Shown piece by piece: positions 26,384 through 33,834 of a DNA stretch of 54,707 nucleotides. A program made the translations under genes and the position numbers. The notes under the pieces were generated by a model. It saw only the letters and a list, made by a program, of their open reading frames with translations. It was not told the origin of the DNA and did not search any database. Source of the stretch: a virus; the IMG/VR virus record IMGVR_UViG_3300020455_000018, positions 1-54,707 of that record; one strand, 5' to 3'. The first letter of the stretch is position 1. Every line of letters starts with the position of its first letter.

Positions 26384-26639
26384 TTTTCTTTCTTCCAATA
26401 CCGTATGTTTTCCAAAATACTATATCATGTGCTGAATCATAATATTCAAACACAAATTTATCTATAACACCACCAGCATAATCTGGATGAAACTTTTTCT
26501 TTATAGCCATATCAGCCATCATTTGATAATGTATAGCTGTATAAAACATTCTTTCATCGTGATTATCAGCTGTAGTCCACCAAGGGTATTCTCCGTATGA
26601 TAAATCTAATAGTTCTTCAAATGTATATTTTTTAACCAT
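26373..26639 (-). CDS. Hypothetical protein upstream of dam
   Basis: It encodes 88 residues from ATG 26639 (GGAGTTAAAG upstream); an ATG 12 nt earlier is possible. It is rich in Tyr, Trp, Asp and His, with W-W-T-T-A-D-N-H and F-H-P-D-Y segments. It overlaps dam by 11 nt. No family recognised. Confidence 0.6.
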   Translation of the reverse strand: MVKKYTFEELLDLSYGEYPWWTTADNHDERMFYTAIHYQMMADMAIKKKFHPDYAGGVIDKFVFEYYDSAHDIVFWKTYGIGRKKNEE

Positions 26640-26982
26640 CTTTAACTCCATTTAATTTTTCCCACATTTCTCTATATGATGAATTGCTTTCTACGCCTAC
26701 TGGTAAACAAGAAACACATAGTCCTTCTTTTTTAAACTTTTCTCTACGTTCATCGCTCATACCAGTATGTAATGCACCTGGACCATTACCTTCATCATCC
26801 ATTCCTAAAAAGAATACGTCACCTTTGTCTGTAGAAAATACTAAACCAGTACCTTCTTCTGGATAATCTTTATCCCATTCTTGCCACCATACATTTTCAA
26901 TAGTTCTACCTTGAAGCAATCTTCTAGCTGAATCGTACCACATTTTAGTTCTTTTATATTTTTTTTCTAAAGTTTCTTTCAC
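26632..26982 (-). CDS. Hypothetical protein
   Basis: It encodes 116 residues. The N-terminus is basic helix, then a beta-like region with V-F-S-T-D-K-G-D-V-F-F-L-G-M-D-D-E-G and C-V-S-C at about 88-91. The single C-x-x-C is not enough to claim zinc binding. It is followed by overlap with the next gene. Confidence 0.6.
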   Translation of the reverse strand: MKETLEKKYKRTKMWYDSARRLLQGRTIENVWWQEWDKDYPEEGTGLVFSTDKGDVFFLGMDDEGNGPGALHTGMSDERREKFKKEGLCVSCLPVGVESNSSYREMWEKLNGVKDG

Positions 26983-27180
26983 TTAACCCTCCATATATTT
27001 AGTTCTTAAATGGTCATTACGTTCGTGATTTAGATTGTCTATATTTTCCTCTATTTCACCTAACCTTGACATAAATTCATCTGTTATACCTTCTCTATCA
27101 AGATAATATCCTGTTTCTTCATCAAAAGAATAGTATACATCTACACTAATAGTGTCATCTATCTGTTTTTCTTTTTCCAT
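26983..27180 (-). CDS. Small acidic hypothetical protein
   Basis: It encodes 65 residues, strongly acidic, with a C-terminal helix (E-I-E-E-N-I-D-N-L-N-H-E). Site AGAGGGATT precedes ATG 27180. It abuts the next gene and overlaps the 50-residue gene upstream by 26 nt. Small acidic proteins of this kind are often host-takeover factors in phages; here that is only a possibility. Confidence 0.6.
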   Translation of the reverse strand: MEKEKQIDDTISVDVYYSFDEETGYYLDREGITDEFMSRLGEIEENIDNLNHERNDHLRTKYMEG

Positions 27181-27307
27181 AATCCCTCTTTCTTCTTATT
27201 GAGCTTATATTATTATAATACATATATTCAAATCCAAGCTCATCTAGTTTATCTATTAACTTTGCTATTTTTTCTTGCAAATCAAATGCTTTTTCAGCGT
27301 CACTCAT
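27155..27307 (-). CDS. 50-residue hypothetical peptide
   Basis: ATG 27307 is preceded by AAGGAGCATAGAG, and the frame runs to TGA at 27155-27157. The protein has a helical N-terminal half (A-E-K-A-F-D-L-Q-E-K-I-A) and a basic Tyr/Arg-rich end. It overlaps both neighbours (8 nt upstream gene, 26 nt downstream), as is usual in this arm. No family recognised. Confidence 0.55.
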   Translation of the reverse strand: MSDAEKAFDLQEKIAKLIDKLDELGFEYMYYNNISSIRRKRDYGKRKTDR

Positions 27308-27539
27308 CTCTATGCTCCTTCAATTTATCATCAACTTTTTTCATCTTTTGGTAAAGTTTTTGATATTTATTAGTATGGAAGATTATATTATTTCTGTTCA
27401 AGTGTCCTTCGTGTTTAATACTCCACGTAGTATCTTCACTTGGTTGCACAGGAATATCTACATTGTCTTTAAAGTCTTCTGCTTCTCTCAACTTGTAGTT
27501 ATCCATTTTTTCTATTTCTAATTTCTTAAAATATCCCAT
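27300..27539 (-). CDS. Hypothetical protein
   Basis: It encodes 79 residues, charged, with a basic C-terminal helix (Y-Q-K-L-Y-Q-K-M-K-K-V-D). The start ATG shares its first base with the previous stop. No motif is recognised. It is part of the run of short overlapping genes between the DUF932 and dam genes. Confidence 0.55.
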   Translation of the reverse strand: MGYFKKLEIEKMDNYKLREAEDFKDNVDIPVQPSEDTTWSIKHEGHLNRNNIIFHTNKYQKLYQKMKKVDDKLKEHRDE

Positions 27540-27799
27540 TACATTCTACTCCCATCCATTATTTTATCATATTTATCTTTATTGCCTCCGCATTCTTCAA
27601 TAATCTTTTCTTTAAATTCAAAGTATGTTATTGGTTCTGTTTCTTCTTCACAGCTTTCACACCAATAAGTACCATCTATAAAATCTATCATTGTTTCTGT
27701 ATTGATGTTAACCCATGCACTTTGAGATACTTCTTCTGTACCGCAATAATCGCATACCCACATATCATCCATATCTATTTTTGATTTTCTTTCAGACAT
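27539..27799 (-). CDS. Zinc-ribbon protein
   Basis: It encodes 86 residues. C-D-Y-C at about 16-19 and C-E-S-C at about 47-50 form a four-Cys zinc ribbon, with A-W-V-N-I-N-T between. The C-terminal part is acidic helix. Such small ribbons in phages are usually nucleic-acid or protein binding. It overlaps the preceding gene by 25 nt; GAGGAACG lies before the ATG. Confidence 0.65.
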   Translation of the reverse strand: MSERKSKIDMDDMWVCDYCGTEEVSQSAWVNINTETMIDFIDGTYWCESCEEETEPITYFEFKEKIIEECGGNKDKYDKIMDGSRM

Positions 27800-28029
27800 C
27801 GTTCCTCCTTAACTCTAAACTGTTCAATCCATTGGTCTTTAAACTTTTCAACTTGTTGAGTACTACAAAAAACCCACCAAGCTCTACCATGTTCTTTTGC
27901 AAACTTTTCAGTTAATGCTTCATGTTCTTCTGTATAAGCATAGATTGTCTTAAATTTTTTAAGTCTTTCTTCAAAACTGCTTTCACATTTTAAGGGATTG
28001 TTGTTTTTATCATGTAAACTTAAACTCAT
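27775..28029 (-). CDS. Hypothetical protein behind a sequestered ribosome site
   Basis: It encodes 84 residues from ATG 28029, chosen because AGGAGAAAAT sits directly upstream. An upstream TTG-initiated extension to 28197 would translate a structured leader and lacks a site. The protein is helical and charged, with R-A-W-W-V-F-C near 50. The Shine-Dalgarno lies inside a 9-bp hairpin (28035-28054), so translation may be regulated. Function unknown. Confidence 0.55.
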   Translation of the reverse strand: MSLSLHDKNNNPLKCESSFEERLKKFKTIYAYTEEHEALTEKFAKEHGRAWWVFCSTQQVEKFKDQWIEQFRVKEERCLKENQK

Positions 28030-28532
28030 ATTTTCTCCTATAATGTTATAGGAGTAGCTAGTTTCGGCTTCTATAGACTTTAAGTAAGACTCACCTTCTG
28101 TTGCTACTCCTAATGTTTTGGCTGTGTTATTACGTAACCATTTAACTATCACTCCGATAGCACCATATAGAAAGATTCGCTTCAAATATGAGCTCAAACT
28201 CTGTCCCCAACCGATTATATTAAAGGTATCGCCCTAGGGTTCGGTCCGTCATTGAGTTTTACGATATGAGTTTTCTCCATATCAACTTTCTAATTCTTTA
28301 GGCGGCTTATAAACTCTAGAGTCTACTGGCTAATCCATCACCACCCAAAAAGTAACCATAACAAGACATTTCACATGTTAGTAAGTTGTTACCTTTAATT
28401 ACTAGCAAGAGAATAGACTTTGTAGAAAGGGTCATGCTACGCTCTCTATATGACTTCTGTACAGTAGCCAGTCTCTATCAAGTGGTCTAATCTCAGGGAC
28501 CTTTATTAAGAAGCTATCTTATTCTCAGGAAC
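28030..28532 (-). other. 503-bp non-coding, structured region A
   Basis: No credible gene is found on either strand. Inverted repeats are dense: ACTGGCTA (28325-28332) with TAGCCAGT (28465-28472) encloses 132 nt that holds GTAAC/GTTAC and GTCAT/ATGAC pairs. CTATC/GATAG lies near 28147-28161 and ACCGA/TCGGT flanks a CCCTAGGG core near 28210-28243. A direct repeat TCTCAGG-ACCT occurs near 28491 and 28523. It reads as a long structured leader or a processed RNA between the DUF932 gene and the 84-residue gene. Confidence 0.5.
28035..28054 (-). promoter_or_regulatory. Hairpin masking a ribosome-binding site
   Basis: On the + strand CTCCTATAA (28035-28043) and TTATAGGAG (28046-28054) are perfect inverted copies. 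In the leftward mRNA one arm contains the AGGAG of the 27775-28029 gene. A hairpin of 7-9 bp would hide the site until something opens it, such as a riboswitch-like leader, a protein or processing. Confidence 0.55.
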
Positions 28533-29318
28533 CTACGCTCTTGCTAATCTTGTTATTGTTGGATAAATCTGATTCTCCATAATATGAATAGATTCTCTAT
28601 CTCTATGCGCAACGTGTGTTGCTACATAAGTACAAGCATTCAATAAATCCCAATATGTTTTCATATTATTATTTAAACAATATCTTGTAAAGTCTTCCAT
28701 ATATTGTTGTGGAATCAGTTTAGCCATATCAACTAAATGTTTACCTCTTAACTTAGTCTTTGTTAGTCTTGGAAATTCTGTTTCAAACATTTGAACTAAC
28801 ATAGCAACTGTATCAGTAATAGTACTATCTATTTGGTTAATACTAGTATTATTATTTTTATGTACAGCTTTCTTTTTTGTTAAGACATTACCAATTGTCA
28901 ATCCATTTAAGCATACAAGCCTAAATGCACCACCCATAACATTAACAGATGTGCTACCATCGTAACTATTTGCTACTATTAATTGTGGATTTATTAAATC
29001 ACCTTTTTCAACTTTTACTTCAGTTTTAGGAAAATTCCATTTCCAAATAGCTTTTGAACCATTAGAAAATGTTCTAGCTTCTGATAACTCAGCACCAGAA
29101 CCTTTTAATACTTTTTGAACTTTACTAACAACTGATTTGTTGTCAACTACTTTGTATTCATCAGTCATACAAGACAATACATCTCCTGTATCTTCTCTTA
29201 TTATGAATTTATGACCTGTTCCAGACACTAAAGTTCTTTTCTTACCTTCAGCTTTCATAAATGTTGCTGGAACTTCTTTAACTGGAAATAGAGTCTCCTC
29301 CATTGCTACTATAGACAT
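28533..29318 (-). CDS. DUF932-family protein
   Basis: It encodes 261 residues. The layout matches DUF932 proteins of phages and plasmids: a central beta region with P-Q-L-I-V-A-N-S-Y-D-G-S-T-S followed by G-G-A-F-R-L-V-C-L-N-G-L, then a helical C-terminal half. The family has no established biochemical role but usually travels with recombination and anti-restriction genes. It overlaps the zinc-ribbon gene upstream by 41 nt. A long non-coding region follows its stop. Confidence 0.75.
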   Translation of the reverse strand: MSIVAMEETLFPVKEVPATFMKAEGKKRTLVSGTGHKFIIREDTGDVLSCMTDEYKVVDNKSVVSKVQKVLKGSGAELSEARTFSNGSKAIWKWNFPKTEVKVEKGDLINPQLIVANSYDGSTSVNVMGGAFRLVCLNGLTIGNVLTKKKAVHKNNNTSINQIDSTITDTVAMLVQMFETEFPRLTKTKLRGKHLVDMAKLIPQQYMEDFTRYCLNNNMKTYWDLLNACTYVATHVAHRDRESIHIMENQIYPTITRLARA

Positions 29319-29712
29319 TCTTATACTCTCCTCTTTCTACTTTAACTTTTTTTGGTGTTCTACCAAACTTTCTTATTTCATTTTCTAACATTTTTTCTTC
29401 ATTCTGATATCCAGATATAATCATTTTCTGTAAATAAGCAAATCCTTTACCTTGGTATACGTGTTCATCCATATTATATTGATGAATTATTCTTTCTACA
29501 GTTTTATCAGGTATCTTAGATATTGCTTGCAAAAAGTAAAATGTTTTTTGATTGTTTTTATCGGAATTTATATTTTCACGAATTAACTTTATAACTCGTT
29601 TCAACCTTCTTTGACAAATTGTATTGCTTCCTCTTTCTTCTAAAAGCGAAATGATACGCTTTGTTGGATTGTATTTTCTTCCCGTTTCGTGTCCACATGC
29701 TTCGCATTTCAT
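29278..29712 (-). CDS. Hypothetical protein with N-terminal CxxC
   Basis: It encodes 144 residues from ATG 29712, preceded by GGAGGAACA. It begins M-K-C-E-A-C-G-H, a half zinc knuckle, then R-K-Y-N-P-T-K-R. The rest is basic and helical. Only one C-x-x-C plus isolated Cys is seen, so metal binding may need dimerisation. It could be a DNA- or RNA-binding regulator; no family recognised. Confidence 0.6.
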   Translation of the reverse strand: MKCEACGHETGRKYNPTKRIISLLEERGSNTICQRRLKRVIKLIRENINSDKNNQKTFYFLQAISKIPDKTVERIIHQYNMDEHVYQGKGFAYLQKMIISGYQNEEKMLENEIRKFGRTPKKVKVERGEYKNVYSSNGGDSISS

Positions 29713-29912
29713 TGTTCCTCCACAAGTGTACCAGCTGACCAAGTATGTTTACCTTTATAATAACTTTCGTTTTCATTATAATGTTCAATATTTGGTAAAC
29801 TATAAACCATAACCTCTGCATTAATACCAATACTCAATAATACACCTTCTGTACCATTTTTATTAAATCTTGCACCTGGTTTTAATGTTCTCAATTTAAC
29901 TTTTTTACCCAA
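29709..29912 (-). CDS. Small beta-rich hypothetical protein
   Basis: It encodes 67 residues from TTG 29912 with GAGAGG six bases upstream; a TTG at 29933 is an alternative. The sequence has K-V-K-L-R-T-L-K-P-G-A-R-F and W-S-A-G-T-L-V-E-E, a layout seen in short phage proteins of unknown role. It is linked to both neighbours by overlaps. Confidence 0.55.
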   Translation of the reverse strand: MGKKVKLRTLKPGARFNKNGTEGVLLSIGINAEVMVYSLPNIEHYNENESYYKGKHTWSAGTLVEEQ

Positions 29913-30108
29913 TTGTAACCTCTCTACTCTCAATTAGTTTTTTAGTTCTTCTTTTAGCTGCTACATTTTCCATTATACCTTCAAAATCTCCTTGCAATCT
30001 AGCTAAAGGTTCTTTCATAGTACCGTTTAATGTAGTGTTTCTTAGTGTTTCAATCATAAGATTCAGTTCACTATCTGTTATTTTTAATGTTATTACTGCT
30101 TCGTTCAT
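29905..30108 (-). CDS. Small hypothetical protein
   Basis: It encodes 67 residues from ATG 30108 (GAAGGAAATACGCA upstream). An N-terminal strand (A-V-I-T-L-K-I) is followed by helices and a basic end. It overlaps the preceding 63-residue gene by 38 nt. No function can be assigned. Confidence 0.55.
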   Translation of the reverse strand: MNEAVITLKITDSELNLMIETLRNTTLNGTMKEPLARLQGDFEGIMENVAAKRRTKKLIESREVTIG

Positions 30109-30262
30109 TGCGTATTTCCTTCGCCCATTCATTATGCACAATATCATCTATAATGTCTTTATCGCTAGAACCAATATCTAAATTATCTTTAATTTTTTCT
30201 ATTATTCTATTCCAGACAACGTTGACACGCAACAATTCTTGTGCTTGTTTTAATTTATCCAA
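30071..30262 (-). CDS. Small hypothetical protein with TTG start
   Basis: It encodes 63 residues from TTG 30262, supported by GGAGGA four bases upstream. Mostly helical, with D-I-G-S-S-D-K-D-I-I-D-D in the middle. It is the first gene after structured region B, whose nearest hairpin ends only 8 nt from the ribosome site. Function unknown. Confidence 0.5.
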   Translation of the reverse strand: MDKLKQAQELLRVNVVWNRIIEKIKDNLDIGSSDKDIIDDIVHNEWAKEIRNERSSNNIKNNR

Positions 30263-30639
30263 GATTCCTCCTTATATATGCGGACTTAGTAGCCAACCTT
30301 TCTACGTTGATTTTCCATGGAATATCCTGGACCACAACATAAAACAAGTCCGCACATAATATACGATTTTATGATTAGAAAACAAAGAGAAATAGTAAAC
30401 CCACGTATGTTTATTTTACTGTTTGTTGTATATATACATTGTGGAGTTGCGCTATATACGTTGATAAGCTTTCTCTTTATCTTCTAATTTTTTGAGGATT
30501 AGCTATCCCATCGACTCTATATAGCTTTGTTGCAAATGGAATCCTCAAATCTATAAGCTGAGTGCCTACTTTATGAACCTAGTAGATAACCGATAGTTAA
30601 ACTAGGTGAGGCACCGCCGCTTGGTAATGCCATTCTATC
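30263..30639 (-). other. 377-bp non-coding, structured region B
   Basis: No gene is seen. Three strong elements stand out. TGCGGACTT (30279-30287) pairs with AAGTCCGCA (30346-30354) around GTAG/CTAC and GTTG/CAAC stems. TTTGAGGATT (30491-30500) pairs perfectly over 10 bp with AATCCTCAAA (30540-30549) and encloses AGCTAT/ATAGCT and TTTG/CAAA, a three-way junction. GTGCCT (30562-30567) pairs with AGGCAC (30609-30614) and encloses ACCTAGT/ACTAGGT and TAAC/GTTA. Not tRNAs: no T-loop or CCA end. Likely structured RNA or RNA processing signals. Confidence 0.55.
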
Positions 30640-31203
30640 CTAAAATGGCAAGTCATCAACATCTACTTCTTCTTCAGATAATCTATCACCGTCATCCCAT
30701 TTGTGAACATTAGTCACTTTAAGAGAGGTTCTTTCTTTACCTTCTGAATTAGTAAATGAAGTTTCTTTTAATTCAATTAAACAAGGAAATCCGATAACAT
30801 CCTTTTCTTCTACTTCAGCTAGTGTAGTATCTCCAGCGTCATTGCTTGGAAATTGTACACCTAAGCCTTCAAAGAACTCTTTGTATCTTCTGTTTTTCCA
30901 TCCTTCACCTTCTGCAGGATTAGGAGTCAGCCAAACACCTTTATCTACACGATATGTGTTTCCTGATACAAAACCAGCGTTAACTACATCTCCTGTTGGT
31001 ACATAATTACCATTAGAATCTTTAGTTAGTTTTGGTATTTCTATTTCCTTTGCTTCTTCTGCTACTTTGAATGTTAGGTTAAACACAATGCTACCATTGT
31101 ATTCATTAGATTCAAACTTGCTAACATGAGCAGGATAAGTTCCTTCTGCTACTGGTACAAATCCGTCATCTTTTTCGTTATACGTTGCTTTTACTTCTTT
31201 CAT
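30640..31203 (-). CDS. Single-stranded DNA-binding-like protein (DUF669-like)
   Basis: It encodes 187 residues. A beta-rich body starts with V-P-V-A-E-G-T-Y-P-A-H-V-S-K-F-E and has W-K-N-R-R-Y-K-E-F-F near 100. It ends in the acidic tail E-E-V-D-V-D-D-L-P-F, matching the D-D-L/I-P-F tip by which SSBs recruit partners. It sits with an annealing protein and a nuclease. I infer a phage SSB; the DUF669 match is by resemblance. Confidence 0.65.
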   Translation of the reverse strand: MKEVKATYNEKDDGFVPVAEGTYPAHVSKFESNEYNGSIVFNLTFKVAEEAKEIEIPKLTKDSNGNYVPTGDVVNAGFVSGNTYRVDKGVWLTPNPAEGEGWKNRRYKEFFEGLGVQFPSNDAGDTTLAEVEEKDVIGFPCLIELKETSFTNSEGKERTSLKVTNVHKWDDGDRLSEEEVDVDDLPF

Positions 31204-31469
31204 TTAGCTTCCCCTTTCGTATATTTTTCTATTATTTTATTTACTTCCATTTTGAGCTTAGTCATCTCTTTAGAATACTTTGCTCCTTTTAAACCCGCAA
31301 AATACAACATAGGTGATACCCAAGTACCATCTCCTGTTTTAACAAATCTACGAGTTGTGCCTCTACCTGCACTAATCAAACCATCTGATTGCATTTTTTC
31401 AAGGTCTGATTGTGTGAAGACGCCATCTTTTACAAGTTCTTCCGCTTGTTTTAAGGTTAATTTACCCAT
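31200..31469 (-). CDS. Small basic hypothetical protein
   Basis: It encodes 89 residues. Helix (L-K-Q-A-E-E-L-V) leads to G-R-G-T-T-R-R-F-V and a basic C-terminal helix. ATGA overlap joins it to the SSB-like gene. It may be a nucleic-acid-binding accessory of the recombination module, but no family is recognised. Confidence 0.55.
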   Translation of the reverse strand: MGKLTLKQAEELVKDGVFTQSDLEKMQSDGLISAGRGTTRRFVKTGDGTWVSPMLYFAGLKGAKYSKEMTKLKMEVNKIIEKYTKGEAK

Positions 31470-31722
31470 CTTGTTTATCCTCCATAGGTTCTTCTATACT
31501 ATAAGACAAATAACTTTGATTAATATTTAAATTAATATGTTCATTATCTTCTGTTTTCATAACAAATGTTAACATTGGTTTGCCATGGTATAGTTTAGTT
31601 CCTGTAAATATTGCATTACGAAACTCTTTACCATCATTTACACCAATAGTATAACTATTATGTGTTTGATACAGTTCATCTCTATAGTTTTCTTTTGCTT
31701 TTCCAATTTCACTTAGTTTCAT
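31462..31722 (-). CDS. Small hypothetical protein
   Basis: It encodes 86 residues, beta-rich in the centre (A-I-F-T-G-T-K-L-Y-H-G-K-P-M-L-T-F) with I-N-Q-S-Y-L-S-Y-S-I-E-E near the end. The pattern of a strand followed by N-x-S-Y-L-S is shared by short phage proteins of unknown role. Overlaps on both sides place it inside the recombination operon. Confidence 0.55.
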   Translation of the reverse strand: MKLSEIGKAKENYRDELYQTHNSYTIGVNDGKEFRNAIFTGTKLYHGKPMLTFVMKTEDNEHINLNINQSYLSYSIEEPMEDKQDG

Positions 31723-32318
31723 TTAGCCGCTCTCTTTTCATCAAGTTCGTCTATTGCTTTTTTTACTTTATCCGCTTTACGCTTCAATTTATTAAAAGCC
31801 GCTTTATAGTTAGAATCATTAATAGTTTCACTACCAATTTGTTCAACTAATTTTGCTTCCAAACCCTTATCGCCAATAATAGCAAGTAAATCTAACATTG
31901 ATTTGTATTGCTCTTTATTTAACGCATCTGGAGCTTGTGGTAAATCTTCACCAGCATAGATATATAAACCTAATCCATGTAATGCTATTGCTTTTGCTAA
32001 ACAACGTTGTATTGATGTGTTTACTTGAAAAGCATTAGGTTCATCTACAGTTTTATTTCTATTGTCTAATACTGGATGTATTTGAGTTCTAATGACTTTA
32101 TCTATCTCAACAGATACTTGTACAAAACAACCAGCGTCAGTACGCATATAAGGTGATTCTGTACCATTATCTATAAAAGTATGTACTTGCCATGTAGCTT
32201 TAGGAAATTCTTCAAGCAATACTTTAACAGCCCACGCCCAAGAAAGATAAGTATAATTACCTTTCTTTTCTGTATGCTCACTTACATCTATTTTACTTAA
32301 TACACTAAACGCACTCAT
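31719..32318 (-). CDS. Single-strand annealing protein, Sak/DUF1071 type
   Basis: It encodes 199 residues. The N-terminal V-S-E-H-T-E-K-K-G-N-Y-T-Y-L-S-W-A-W-A-V, then T-S-I-Q-R-C-L-A-K-A-I-A-L-H-G-L-G-L-Y-I-Y-A-G-E-D-L, is the DUF1071 (Sak) pattern of the Erf/RAD52-like annealing proteins. It should anneal complementary single strands during phage recombination together with the Cas4-like nuclease and the SSB-like protein. The C-terminal quarter is Lys/Glu-rich helix. Confidence 0.82.
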   Translation of the reverse strand: MSAFSVLSKIDVSEHTEKKGNYTYLSWAWAVKVLLEEFPKATWQVHTFIDNGTESPYMRTDAGCFVQVSVEIDKVIRTQIHPVLDNRNKTVDEPNAFQVNTSIQRCLAKAIALHGLGLYIYAGEDLPQAPDALNKEQYKSMLDLLAIIGDKGLEAKLVEQIGSETINDSNYKAAFNKLKRKADKVKKAIDELDEKRAAK

Positions 32319-32550
32319 TTAAATCCCCCCATTTATCATACAAATCGTCAAAGTTACTCATAATTTGTTTCCAAGTATCTTTGTCTATACTAGCACTATT
32401 TCTAGCTTCAGGACTAAACATATTATGTTGTCCATCTTGTCTAACTTCAAGAAATGCTATCCATTCGTCTTTGTATATTTTGTTTATTGGATTGTTATCT
32501 TTTCCGTCTCCAACCATTGCATAATTATCTTCATTTGTAATTTTTAACAT
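32305..32550 (-). CDS. Small acidic hypothetical protein
   Basis: It encodes 81 residues, Asp/Asn-rich, with D-E-W-I-A-F-L-E-V-R-Q-D-G-Q-H-N-M near 30-45 and a helical end. It overlaps the annealing-protein gene by 14 nt. No family recognised. Confidence 0.55.
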   Translation of the reverse strand: MLKITNEDNYAMVGDGKDNNPINKIYKDEWIAFLEVRQDGQHNMFSPEARNSASIDKDTWKQIMSNFDDLYDKWGDLNECV

Positions 32551-33173
32551 ATTGAAAACCCTCCTGATTGTTCTGCGAATTCTACAAAGTTTTCTACATT
32601 TTCCCTGTTAATAGGATAACTAGCTGCCCAATTTCTTTCTTCAAGCAATGCGTCAAACTGTTTCTTTAACTCTTTAGGATAATTCATTGGAACAATGTCC
32701 TTATCTCCTGTCATAGTTATAGCTATTTTATTTAATGCATCTTTTTGTTCATTGAGCTTTTCATTTTCTTTCTTTGCTTGTTCCATTTTTCTTTTATGTT
32801 CATCAAAATATTCTTTAGTTTCAGGACTTTCTAAAGCTTCTTTTAACCTTTTAGCTATTGCTATTGCTTTATCTTCAGTAATAACATGTCCGTCATTCCA
32901 AGTTCCAGCATTCATATCTTTTTCTGTTAAAATGTCTTCACAATGGTCGCAAGTAAATCCCCATAAAGGTCTCCACCACCAAACATTATTTCTAAAATAA
33001 GTTCCTGGATTTTTATTTTCCCATTCACTATTTAATTCCCAATACTCATCGTTAAGTCCTTGTTTTTCTCTATCTTCGTAAGACATAGCACATAACTCTT
33101 CATATCGTTCACTTTTCTTATCTGAAAAGCCTTTTACTACTTTTGGATTTTCTCCGTATAAATCGAATCCCAT
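32544..33173 (-). CDS. Conserved-looking phage protein with Trp cluster
   Basis: It encodes 209 residues. It starts M-G-F-D-L-Y-G-E-N-P and has Y-F-R-N-N-V-W-W-W-R-P-L-W near 59-71, followed by C-D-H-C. A long charged coiled coil covers about 110-160. The Trp-rich segment is familiar from proteins encoded in other phages' early regions, but no function is known. Site GGAATAACAA precedes the ATG. Confidence 0.6.
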   Translation of the reverse strand: MGFDLYGENPKVVKGFSDKKSERYEELCAMSYEDREKQGLNDEYWELNSEWENKNPGTYFRNNVWWWRPLWGFTCDHCEDILTEKDMNAGTWNDGHVITEDKAIAIAKRLKEALESPETKEYFDEHKRKMEQAKKENEKLNEQKDALNKIAITMTGDKDIVPMNYPKELKKQFDALLEERNWAASYPINRENVENFVEFAEQSGGFSIC

Positions 33174-33176
33174 TTG

Positions 33177-33383
33177 TTATTCCTCCAACTTTCTTTGTTT
33201 AACTTGTTTTACTATCATTTCGGCAACTTTACTGCCTTTATCTGCAAACATTAATCTTATTCTTGTAGGCAAAACTATATCAAAATTACAGACTGCACAA
33301 CATCTACCATCATTGATAGGTTCTGCATTGTGTCCATAAGGGTCGTCATGTTCTTGTCCACATATACTACATTCTAATTTCAT
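33177..33383 (-). CDS. Zinc-ribbon protein
   Basis: It encodes 68 residues with C-S-I-C at 5-8 and C-C-A-V-C at about 28-32, joined by G-H-N-A-E-P-I-N-D-G-R: a compact zinc finger. The C-terminal half is basic helix. GGAGATAAT precedes ATG 33383. It lies just downstream of structured region C. A transcription or nuclease-regulating role is possible. Confidence 0.65.
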   Translation of the reverse strand: MKLECSICGQEHDDPYGHNAEPINDGRCCAVCNFDIVLPTRIRLMFADKGSKVAEMIVKQVKQRKLEE

Positions 33384-33834
33384 ATTATCTCCAATTAGTT
33401 ATCAGCCGTACTTTTAGGCGTTACCTAGGTGTGTACAGCATACCATGCGATTAGGTGTCCAATGCCTATTTTGGATGTTCTTTGACTTCTTCGCTCGTTA
33501 TCCCTCTTTTTAAACTCTATTTAAGCATAGGCTGCACTTTATCCACTTTGGGATAAGCTAAGTTTAAATTTCTTAAGGTCCCTAAATTCCTGTTTTCATT
33601 AGTGTTTCTCCGTGTTAATAGATAGATAAAATCCACGGGTGCACCAAGTCTTCAAAATCAAGACTCACTCCTTAGAGGCTGTGTTCTTGTCTTATAAAGT
33701 GTTTCTGTATATAAGTATTGTAAGTGCTAATGGTTGTACTTTCCATGAAATACTTTACTAGGTATGTTAGCTCAACATATTATCCCATATATATACTTGA
33801 CATCCTCATTATAAAACATTCTATTTTTATCTAT
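33384..33834 (-). other. 451-bp non-coding, structured region C
   Basis: No gene is seen. Hairpins include TTATCC (33539-33544)/GGATAA (33551-33556), AGTCTT (33647-33652)/AAGACT (33660-33665), and a longer-range GCCTAT (33464-33469)/ATAGGC (33527-33532). TTATCCACT within the first resembles a DnaA box with one mismatch. The octamer GCACCAAG at 33641 recurs at 36781 in region D. Possibly a leader of the zinc-ribbon gene or an independent RNA. Confidence 0.45.

Noticed and set aside
28030-28197. 56-residue upstream extension of the 27775-28029 gene from TTG 28197
   Set aside because: No ribosome site for the TTG, while ATG 28029 has AGGAG; the extension covers the structured leader.
30279-30354. 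tRNA-like cloverleaf
   Set aside because: Length and a 9-bp outer stem are suggestive, but both strands lack a T-loop consensus, D-loop GG and a plausible anticodon arm.
33798-33825. TTGACA with TATAAA on the + strand as a promoter
   Set aside because: The spacing is only about 7 nt and it would drive antisense transcription into the nuclease gene.
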